Origin: Acidobacteriota bacterium
GTDB taxonomy: Bacteria; Acidobacteriota; Thermoanaerobaculia; UBA5066
Direction: 5' to 3'
DNA: 64,000 bases
Assembly: GCA_029781975.1 (NCBI GenBank)
Contig: JAKOVQ010000023.1
Coordinates: 91,496 to 155,495 of the forward strand
Shown here: piece by piece, positions 16,367 to 26,900 of the stretch
How the letters are laid out: every line of letters starts with the position of its first letter
How positions within the stretch are numbered: position 1 is the first letter of the stretch
Notes under the pieces: generated by a model
The model's database searches: none
The model's input: the letters and a program-made list of their open reading frames with translations, nothing else
What the model was told of the DNA's origin: nothing
Program-made: the position numbers and the translations under genes

Positions 16367-17962
16367 ATGACTGATCTGTCGTCGTCCCCGGTCTCCACGC
16401 GTCCGAGTGGCCGTGGTCTTCCATTCGACGCGCTGCGTGTCAGGCGGACACGCACGGTACGGGGTCCAGGCGCTACGGCTCCGCTGGCGAGGCTTCTCCT
16501 CGCTGGCGTCCTCGTGGCCAGCGGGTGGTCGCTGTCGGCAGACACGACGGTCAGCGGCAACATCTCGACGTCGACCACGTGGACGCTCGCCGGCAGTCCC
16601 TACATCGTCACGGGCGCGGTGTCGGTTTCCGGAGCGAACTCGCCGGTGCTGACGATCGAGCCCGGGGTGGTGGTGAAGTTCAATGGCGGGCAGGGACTGT
16701 GGATCGGGAACGGTGGACCTGGGGGGGTGAGCGCGGTGGGAACGGCAGCGCAGCCGATCCGGTTCACGACGACCCAGGGGACGGTGAGCGAGGGGTTGTG
16801 GCGAGGGATCTTCCTGGGGGAGCAGAGCCTCCCGGGCAGCCGGATCGCGAACGCGGTCGTGGAGGGGGCGGGGTCGGCCTACGAAGGCGGGGTGATCGTG
16901 GACGGAGGGTCGCCGACGCTGGACACCGTGACGGCGCAGAAGAACAGGGCCGCGGGAGTCCGGGTCAACGGCGGCTCTCCCACCATCTCGAGCTGCACCG
17001 TCACCCTGGGTAGCCAGCGGGGGATCTGGCTCCTCGGGGGGAACGGCGCTCGGGTGTACGGGAACGTCGTCACGGCCAACGCGTGGGCCGGCATTCAGAA
17101 CGAGAGCTCCAGCGCGAGCATCCGCTTCAACACCGTGTCGGGGAACGGAACGGACGGAATTCTCGACGTCAGCGGTGCGCTGAAAGTGCGCGACAACACG
17201 GTGGCGGGCAACGCGACTCCATCCCGGAACACCGACTCGGCGAACAGGACCCTGGATGCTCGCCAGCAGTGGTGGGGCTCCCCGGAGCCGCCGACGGGGT
17301 TCGTCGGCCGTGTCGAATACGATCCGTGGCTCGGCAGCCCGCCCACGCCCCTCTTCGCGATCGGCGCCTTCACCCGATCGACCTCGAGCTTCAACCCTGA
17401 AGGCGCCAGCGTCCGGTTCTCCTTCTCCTTCCCGTCGGCCGCCTCCTGGACGTTCACCGTCACCGACACCGGGGGGACGGACGTCCGGACCTTCAGCGGC
17501 TCCGGCGACGCCGGCTCAGTCGTCTGGGACGGAACCGACGGGGCGGGGACGGCTCCGGCCGACGGCAGCTACACCTACCGCCTCGACGCCGTCGAGACCG
17601 CCACGTCGACCCCCTCCGCGCCCCTTCTGGGCCGAGTGACCCTGGACAGGACGATCCCGATCGCCGACATCGCGACGCCCGGGGAAGGGAACGAGGTCTC
17701 CGCTCCGATCACGGTCGGGGGTACGGCTGCCGGGACCGGGTTCACCGGATACCTGCTCCAGTACGGAAGCGGCGAGTTTCCCCCGACCCTGACGACCAGC
17801 GATCAGGGCTCCGTCGCGGTCACGGCCGGAACCCTCGGGCTCTGGAGCGCCGTCCTCACCGAGCCCGTCTACACGGTGCGGTTGACCGTGAACGCCTCCG
17901 GCGGGAAGAGCGCGGTCCAATCGCTCACCGTGCGGCCGTCCGGCCAGTCGGTCTGCCCGTGA
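16367..17962 (+). CDS. Exported right-handed beta-helix protein with FlgD-like Ig domain
   Basis: This 531-residue protein has a long basic N-region, then a signal segment (LARLLLAGVLVASGWSLSA). Residues of about 60-310 form parallel beta-helix repeats with the pattern of short strands, Asn and Gly turns (ITVNGGSPTISSCTV-type units, ARVYGNVVTANAWAGI, RFNTVSGNGTDGI, KVRDNTVAGN). Residues of about 320-420 resemble a FlgD-type Ig domain (FSFSFPSAASWTFTVTD, VVWDGTDGAGTAPADGSYTYRL). An Ig-like tail follows. It is likely an extracellular or surface carbohydrate-binding or structural protein. It overlaps the next giant gene by 4 nt and heads a unit of about 29 kb with the RHS protein, so it may act in display or anchoring. 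Confidence 0.75.
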   Translation: MTDLSSSPVSTRPSGRGLPFDALRVRRTRTVRGPGATAPLARLLLAGVLVASGWSLSADTTVSGNISTSTTWTLAGSPYIVTGAVSVSGANSPVLTIEPGVVVKFNGGQGLWIGNGGPGGVSAVGTAAQPIRFTTTQGTVSEGLWRGIFLGEQSLPGSRIANAVVEGAGSAYEGGVIVDGGSPTLDTVTAQKNRAAGVRVNGGSPTISSCTVTLGSQRGIWLLGGNGARVYGNVVTANAWAGIQNESSSASIRFNTVSGNGTDGILDVSGALKVRDNTVAGNATPSRNTDSANRTLDARQQWWGSPEPPTGFVGRVEYDPWLGSPPTPLFAIGAFTRSTSSFNPEGASVRFSFSFPSAASWTFTVTDTGGTDVRTFSGSGDAGSVVWDGTDGAGTAPADGSYTYRLDAVETATSTPSAPLLGRVTLDRTIPIADIATPGEGNEVSAPITVGGTAAGTGFTGYLLQYGSGEFPPTLTTSDQGSVAVTAGTLGLWSAVLTEPVYTVRLTVNASGGKSAVQSLTVRPSGQSVCP

Positions 17963-20900
17963 GGAACGCCATGCGCCGCCGGCTTCCGCTCGCGCTCCTC
18001 GCCTCGCTCCTCGTCGCGGGCTCGCTCCACGGGGGAGACGTCACCCTCGGATCGGGCCAGTACCGCCTCATCGGCGCGAGCTTCGACGTCACGCCCGTGG
18101 AGCAGACGGTCCCGGTCGGGGTGGCGGCCGCCGTCAGGACGGTCTTCGGGGGCTCGGCCCAGACGCTCGCGGCGACCGGGGCACGGGTCGCGGCGGAGCT
18201 CTCCGGCCCTGGTGTGCCGTCTCCCGTCACGATCAGCGCCGCCCCCGGAGAGGACCTCGTCGTTCCGCCCCTCTCCGTCAAGGGCGAGTACCGCCTCGAC
18301 AACATCCGCCTCGCGGACGGAGCCGGGACCTCGATCCCGGCGGCGCATCCCTCGGCCCGGATCGTGGTGAGCGACATCCTCGTGACGCGGGTCACCTCCC
18401 ACGCCCTCACCTCCGCGGAGCTCGCCTCCCGGGGGATCGTCGTCAACGACTCCAACTTCAAGGCCTACTCGTTCGCCCTGGGCCTCGCGATCCAGGGCCG
18501 AACCATCACCATCGAGATCCCGACGGTGATCCGGACGTCCACCGGCTACCAGCCGGTCGGCCCTCCGGTCGTGGGCATCGAGAACCGCGACGAGCGCTTC
18601 GTGCCCCCCACCGTCATCGCCGTCCCGCTCTCCGTCGAGGGGATGCCGGACACGACGGCGCCCGATCCGGAGGTCATCGAAGAGGGCGAGGTCACACCGA
18701 CTCCCGTCTTCGGTGTCCTGGTCTTCCCCGGGAACATCCGGTTCCTGAACCAGTTCTTCTCCGTCGTCCTGATGGTCCAGAACGGCGCGGCCTCGGGGTC
18801 CGCGTTGTCGATACGCGACGTCAAGGCGACGATCAGCCTCCCTGCGGCGTCGCTTCGGCTCGCGCAGACGACGCCGGCCGTCCCGGACGGGGAACCGCTC
18901 CCGGTCAGGGAGCCGGGACCGGACAACGTTCTCGGAACGGCGGACGACGTCTCGGTCATCGTCGCCCAGGCGACCGGGCAGGCCGAGCTCGTGACCGAGG
19001 GGCTGAGGGTCGGGACCCACGAGGTCACGTGCGACCTCGAGGCCACCCTCGACGGGCTCGCCAACCAGCCCCCGCGGAAGCTCACCGGCCGCGCCCGGGG
19101 AAGCGTCCTCGTGCGCGACCCGAGCTTCGGCCTCACCTTCAACCACCCCGACGTCGTCCGGTCCGGCGAGGACTACGAGCTTCGCGTGACGGTCGCGAAC
19201 ACCTCCACCGTGCTGGCTCAGGAGGTGTCGATCTCCATCGACGCGGCCTCGATCACCGGAGCGACGCCGGTCGGCGTTCCGCAAGGGGTGGACCCGGTGG
19301 CTGCGCTCGGGTCGATTCCCCCCGGAGAGTCCAGGCTCGCCAAGTTCAGCTTCCACGCCACGCGGACCGGCCGGGTGGTCGCCTCGTCGTTCACGTCGGA
19401 CGGACCCGTCGTCGGATCGCTGCGCCTCCGCATGGGAGTCACGAACGACGGGATTCCGCTCTCTCCCGACACCTTCATCTTCCCCGGGGTCATCTCGGCT
19501 CTCCCCCCGGAGGTGGTGGACCCGGCGACGGCCCTCATCGGCATCGCCCACGGCCTGGCCACGATGGACCCGACGGCGCCCGGTGCCGGCTGCGCGGGCC
19601 TGGGGGTGAGCTGCTCGGCACGGTTCGGCGACGGAGTCGTCAGCGACCGTGTCGCCGACCTCGTCACGGCGGCGCGCCGGACCGGCCTCGGAGAGCCGGT
19701 GGCGTCGGCCGTCGCCGACCTCACCTTCGCCTGGCTGGGCGAGGCCGCACCGTCTCCCGGATTCGACAGGGTCCGTCGGTCGAACGACCACGGACGCGAG
19801 CTCGAGGCCGGAATCGCCGCCGTTCTCGGGGACCACCTCGCGGCCGCGGGCCCGGAGGCCTTCCGGCAGACGCTTCTGGACGCTGCCTTTGCGGCCCTTC
19901 CGCCCTTCGATCCGGCGCTCCCGCTGACCGGACCCGTCTGGGCGATCCTCGACGAGGGCGAGGCGAGCGACCCGACCGCGAGGCTCTATCTCGGAGACCA
20001 GGCGACCGGCGCCCTCACCGGCCTCGCGCCGGGGGAGCCCGGCTTCGTCCGGGACACGCCGTTCTCCGCTCTCTTCCCTCTCGCGGGAACGGGAGGCGGG
20101 GAGCTCGGAATCGTCGGGATCCCGGGGGCGGCGGGCGTGACCCTGGGGATCTCAGGGAGGAAGACGGGCACCGTCGGCCTGACCGTCTTCTTCCCGGACG
20201 GCGCCGGGGGATTCAGACAGGCCCGCTTCGACGGGCTCGTCACGGTGCCCGGCTCGGTCACGAACGTCCTCGTCACGCCAGGAGCCGCGGAGCTCCTGGC
20301 CATATCCGCGACCGACGTCCTTCGGACGGCCTCGGCGGCAGCGGCTTCCCCGACGCCCTTCGCGCCGTACGGGGCGTATCAGGACCTCGACGCGAGCCCG
20401 GTCGGGACCGCGGTCTCCCTCGTCTTCAACCGCCCGCTCGACAGGGTCGGCGCGGCGGACGTGAGGGGTTATCGCCTCCCTGCCCCCAGGGCCGACGGCG
20501 GCTCGTTCGAGCGCCGGGTGACCGGCGCGTTCCCTGGGGAAACTGACCCGCGGCATGTCGTCCTGGTCTCCGGGACGGTCATCAGCCCGTTCCGGCCCGG
20601 CGACGTCGTCGGGACGAACGTCCCCGGCCGCGATGGCGCGCTCTGGAACGGGACCCTTCCCATCGTGACCCGGCTGAGCCTTCCGGGCGGGACCGTATCC
20701 GGTCGCGTCATCGGTCCGGACGGGACACCCCTGGCGAACGCTCCCGTCCGGCTCTCCGAGGCTGCCACCGACGACCTCTCCGGCGAGGTCTTCCAGGCCA
20801 CGACGTCGGTCACGACGACCGACGCGGCGGGGGGGTTCTTCTTCGACTACGTTCGCAAGCAGGACGGGAAGCCCTTCCGGATCGACTCCTTCGACGCCAT

Positions 20901-23900
20901 CACGGGCTCGAAGGGGTACGCCGTCGGGTCGATCCGGACGCAGGGCCAGACGGTCCAGGTCGACGTCGTCCTCCAGGGGCGAGGGACGGTCCAGGGGACG
21001 GTCGTGGACGGCGGGGGGAGCCTCCTCCCGGGGATGATCGTCCGTTGCTCGAGCGGCACGGACGGCGGCTTCCGGACGGCGCAGCTGTCGGACGCGAACG
21101 GCGCCTTCTCGTTCGCGTCGGTCCCCGTGGGGAACGTCCAGCTCCAGGCGGAGGACCCTCTCACGAACCGCACCGCCTTTGCGACGGCGGTCCTTGGCGC
21201 CCCCGGCGCCGTCGCCACGAAGGAGCTCGTCCTCGCTCAGCTCCCGAGGACCTCGCTTCGGGGGACGGTCCTGCACGGCTCGGACGGCTCGCCCTACCCG
21301 AACGTCTACGTGGCGGGCTATGGCCAGCTCGGCGAGTACTTCGGCGTCCGGCTGACCGGCGCCGACGGGACTTTCGCCTTCGCGTCGGCACCTGCGGGCA
21401 ACGCCCGGCTGGAGCTCTTCGACCCGGCGTCCTCCACGGGCAGCCTGCTGGTGCAGGCCGTGACGCTCGTGGCCGACCTGCCGGCGGAGGTCACCCTCAC
21501 CGTCACCGAGACGACCCCGCGCTACGGCTCGATCGCGGGCGTCGTCCGCAGGACGGTCGCCGGCGTGCCCGTCCCCGCCCCGGGCCTCGTCGTCTTCGAG
21601 CGCAGCTCGGGCCTGCGGACGACCTCGTCCTCCGACGGGAGCTATCGACTCGACGGCGCGCCCGTCGGAAACGACACGGTCGTCGCCCTCGACCCCTCCA
21701 CCGGCCGCTCCGTCTCGGCGCAGGTCGGCGTCCAGGAGAACCTGACGTCGACGGCCGACCTCCTCTTCGCCGACGCCTCGCTCGGAAGCATCGCGGGCGT
21801 CGTCGTCGACCAGCAGGGGATGCCCAAGAGCGGCGTCGCGGTGGCTATCTACGACGAGGGGCCGCCCATCGTTCTGGTGGCCCATTCGGTGACCGCCGCC
21901 GACGGGAGCTTCACCCTCCTCGATCTCCCCCCCGGTCCCCATCGCGTCCAGGCGACGTTCGCGGAGCAGAGGGGAGCGATCTCCCTTCGGAACGCCGGAG
22001 CCTCCACCGTCATCGTGCCGGGACCCGGCACCACGGTCAGCACGACCATCCAGCTGCGGGGCTGGCTCACCGTTACGGGACGGGTGATCGCGCGCGTGCG
22101 CGATCGCGACGGCGTGCTGCACGACAACCCGGTCTTCGCACCGGTCGAGCTTCAGACGTCCCGATTCACCGACGGGCAGCACAACCCGGACCCGGAGGTG
22201 GGGCCCCTCTACGTCGACGGTCCCAGCGCCTACACCACGCAGAGCACCGATCCCGAGTCCGGGACGTTCCGGTTCGACGACGTCCGCGGCGGTCCCGTCC
22301 GCCTCGTGGTGAGGAACCCCTTCTACGGAGACAGGGAGCTGGACCTCGGCTTCGTCCAGGGAGATTCGAGCCGCGGCCCGCTGGACGTCGTCTTCGAAGG
22401 CAACATCGGCGTCGTCGACGGCTACCTCTTCGACGCGGACGGGACGCCCGTCGTCGGGGGCAGCGTCACCCTGTCCGGAGCGCCGGGCTTCACGGACTTC
22501 GAGGCCAGGACGAGGCCTGCCGGCCCCTCGAACGACGCCGGCTACTTCGTCTTTCCTCTCGTCCCGTTCACGCCGGTCGCGACGGTGAGGTTCACCGGGA
22601 CGGTGAACGGGGTCGAGCGCTTCGCAGAAGCGCACGTCTCGGTCTCCGCGCAGGCCCCGACCGCTCGTGCCACGCTCCGGGCGCTCGGCGTCGGGACCGT
22701 GGGGGTCCGCGTCGTCCAGCCCACGGGGAACGACCTGGTCCCGGTCCCCGGCGCCCAGGTCCGCGTCGAAGAGCTCGGCGGCCTGCGCCGCTCCTTCACG
22801 CAGACGACCGACGCGGCGGGACGGGCCAGCTTCCCGAACGTCACGGAGGGGCATCTCACGGTCCTCGGGCGCCTCGGTCTCTTTGCGGGGCGAGCCTCCG
22901 TCTTCGCCTCGGGCGAGGGGTTCCAGGTGGACGGGGTGGTGACGCTGACCGGGACGGCGCGGGTCTATGGGACGGTGCGGAGCCCGGTCGACGGCTCCGC
23001 GGTCCCCAACGCCAACGTCGTCCTCTCCTCCCTCGGCGGCGGCGGACTCTCCATCGGGCCGCTGGCGGCCGGCACCTCCGCCGCGGACGGCAGCTACGAC
23101 CTGAGCGACGTTCCCGCGGTCGACGGGGCGACCTATCGAGTCGAAGCCGAAGACTCCGGGACGCTTCGCCACGGCCGGTCCACGCCCTTCGTGCTGGCAG
23201 CGGGGGACGATCGGGAGATCGACGTGATCTTCCGCCCGCGAGGCTCCGTCGCGGGACGCCTGACGTCATTCGACGGCGTCACGCCCTTCGCCGGGGTCCC
23301 CGTCGACGTCCGATGGGAGGCGTCGGCAGCGGGGGAGCGCTGGATCACCGTGACCACGGACGGAGACGGCCTCTATCGGGCAGACGGGGTCCCTGCCGGC
23401 TCCGTCTCGGTCAGCGCCTACGACGCGCTCACCGGTCTTTCGGCGAGGGGCTCCGGGACGCTGTCCAGCGAGGGGGAGGTCGTCACCATCGACCTGCGCG
23501 CGACGCCGACCGGCCGCGTCCAGGGGATCGTGCGCGCGGCGGACGGCTCGCCGCTGGGCGCGGCCGCGGCCGTTCCCACCGTCTCCCTCTCGGCGAGCCG
23601 GACCTGGACGGTCACGGCCAAGACCTACGATTTCGCCGGCGTACCCGCCGCGGGGGACGGATTCGTCCTCTACGCCTCGGAGCCCGTCAGCCCGTTCCAC
23701 GCGGCGCTGTCGAGCGGGACGGTCGGCGCGGGACAGACGGCCACGGTCGATCTGCGGTACGGGCCGTTCGGTACCGTCAACGTCCACGTCCGCAAGCCCG
23801 ACCCGGCGACGCCCGGAGCTTTCCTTCCGGCACCTGGTCTCGTGACGATCTACCAGGGTGGCCCCTACGCCTCCCGCTTCCCGTCCTGGTCGTCTTTCCG

Positions 23901-26900
23901 GACCGACTCCCAGGGGGACCTGACGATCATCGACGTGGGAGGCGGATTCGGCCTCCGTGTCACGGCGATCGAGGACGGGTCGGGAGCCGCCGGGTCGGTC
24001 GAGGTTCCTGACTTCACGTCGGACGGCCAGACCGCGGAGACCACCGTCGTCGTCGAGCCGCGCGGCATCGTCCGGGGGCGGATCCTCCTTCCCGGCGGCG
24101 TCGATCCGGCCCCCCAGACCGCGGTGGGCCTCTACCTGAAGGGGTACGGCGTGAGCCCGGTCTCGCTCCCGGGTGCGACGTCCACGGCGGTCACGGGTGC
24201 GGACGGGCGGTTCGAGATGCGCGACATCCCCTTGCGGGAGCTCTTCGTCGTCGCCGGAACAGCCTCACCCGTCTCCAGCGCCTACGGCGACGGCGAGCTC
24301 ACCCCCGCGGCCCCCATCCTCGACATGGGAGACCTGGTGCTGGACGACGTCCGGCCCACGGTCGTCTCCAGGGAGCCGGCGGACGGGTCGACCGGCGTCG
24401 GCCTGACGCCGACGATCCGCTTCACCTTCTCCGAGCCGATCTGGCCCTACGGGGGCTCGGTCGGGGCCTTCGTCCGCCTGTCGACGGCTGCCGGAGAGCT
24501 GGGCTCCTACGTTCCCGCCTCGCTGGACGCCACGGGAACGGTCCTCTCGATCACGCCGAACGATCCCCTGCCCGGGAACACCCTCTGCGAGGTCCGGCTC
24601 CTCGGCGGCATCCGGGACCGGAGCCTCCTCGAGATGGGGGCGGACGTCGTCCTCCGGTTCACCACCGCGGACCTCACCAATCCCGTCCTCGTCAGGTCGC
24701 AGCCCGTCTCGGGCCAGGTCCAGGTGAGCGTCCTCCAGAACCCGACGGTCGTCCTCTCCAAGCCGCTCGACCCGGCATCGGTCGCAGGGGGAGCGCACCT
24801 CGAGCGCCTCGACACGCCGGCGGGCTCGATCGACCTCGCTCCGGCGCTCCAGGCGGACGGCAGGACGATCGTCCTCAACCCCTCGACTCCTCTCGTGGCC
24901 GAAGCCGAGTACCAGGTCGTCCTCGACGCCCTCCGGGACGTCGCCGGCAACCCCCTCCTTTCGACCGTCCGGATCCCGTTCTTCACGCGGGACGACCAGG
25001 CTCCGTCCCTCACCCTCGATACGCCGGACACGGCGACGCCGGTCGAGGGGACGACGCACACCTACACCGTTCGATACGACGACGACGACGTGAAGACGGT
25101 CACCCTCTACCTCCTCGCCCCGACGGGGGAGATCCGCAACGCCGTCCAGCCGGACGTTTCCCCCCCGCGCACCGACCGCTCGGTCTCCTACACGGTGACC
25201 CTCCCGCGGATCTCTGCGGCCGGGGGGACGGCGATCCGGGTCCGGACCTACGCCACCGATTTCGGCGGGAACGGCTCGCAGCCGGTCGACCTGCCGCTCA
25301 CCCTCCAGGTGGATGCCCCTCCCGCGATCTCCTCGGCGGTACCTTCGGCCTCGGCCGTGAAGGTCGGGGGGACCTTCTCCGTCACCGTCTCCGCGACCGA
25401 CGACCGGTCTCTGAACCGGATCGACGCCACCCTCGCGGCAGGCCTCGAGGCCGTCTCGACCGAGGTCCTCGCGAGCTCGGCCACCGGCCGGACCGAGCTC
25501 CGGACCTACAGGGTCCGCCTCGACGCGGCGCCGGGACCGGCGAGCGTCTCGTTCGTGGCGCAAGACGGCGTCGGCCAGCTCTCGCCCGCCACGCCGGTCT
25601 CCGTCACGGTCGTGCCGGACGACCCGCCGTCGGTGGCCATCGTCGCGCCCGCTGCCAATAGCACCTTCCTCTCGGGCTCTTCCTTCCCGGTGACCTTCTC
25701 CTCTTCGGACGACCTCGGCGTCGCCTCGGTGACGATTTCTCTCGGCGGCTCCCAGGTGACGGTTCCGAGCCCGGCGGGGACGGCAACCGCGAGCCTCACG
25801 GCGCCGATGGTCGCCTCGGCCCAGGCCGCGAGCATCACCGCCGTCGCCACCGACTCCACCGGGCACACGTCCTCCGCGTCGGTCGCGGTCACCGTCCTCC
25901 CCGACGCGCCGCCCACAGTCACCGTCGCCTCCCCGGCCACGGGCACCCACGTCCAGGCAGGCGCGACCCTTCTCCTGACCGGCTCGCTCGAGGACGACAA
26001 CCGACGGGCCACGCTCACGGCCACGCTCGGCTCCGTCACCAGGACGGCGAGCACCGTCGGCCCGTTCACCCTCGCCTTCGCGGCTCCCGTCGTGACGGTG
26101 CCAACGCCCGTGACGCTCGCCGTGAGGGCCCGGGACAACACCGGCCACGAGGCGGCGCCGGTCGACGTCCCCCTCGTCGTCGACCCGGACACCGTCGCTC
26201 CCACCATCGCGATCGGAAGCCCGTCCGCGGGCGCGACCGTCATCGGGGGGGTCGGCTTCTCCCTCGTCGCCACCGCGAGCGACGACGTCGCCGTCACCGC
26301 CTTCCGATACCGAATCGACGGCGGTGCCTTCATCGCTGTGAACGGCGCCGTCCTCTCGACGCAGGTGCCGACCTCCGCCGTCGGCGCCCCGACGCCTCTC
26401 ACCATCGACCTCGAGGCCGAGGACCCCTCCGGGCACCTGGCGGGCGCCAGCCGGCAGGTCACGGTCGTTCCGAACCTCCCCCCGACGCTCGCCGTCACCC
26501 AGCCGGCGAGCGGGGCCCGGATCACAGCCGGCACGGCCTTCTCGGTCGCAGGGTCGGCATCCGACGACTCCGGCGTCCCCACGGTCACCGTGACGTTCGA
26601 CGGCGTCCCACGGAACGCCGTCGGCCAGGAGTTCTCGATCGGCCTCACGGCGCCCGCCGTCTCGACCGTGACCGACTTCGTCCTCACGGTCTCGGCCCGC
26701 GACCCCCAGGGCAACGCCTCGGCGCCCGTCGCCGTCCCGGTCACCGTCGTGCCCGACGTGGGCGGCACGCCCACGGTCGCGCTCACCGCACCGGCCCCGG
26801 CGGTCCTTTGCGCCGACGAGACCTCCTCGGTCTCCCTCACCTTCGCCGACAACGTCGGCCTCTTCTCGGGGACGGCCGAGGTGACGGGGGCCTTCGTCTC

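Noticed and set aside
16149..16424. A 91-codon minus-strand open frame upstream of the beta-helix gene.
   Set aside because: No ribosome site or recognisable motif, and it overlaps the start of a supported gene.
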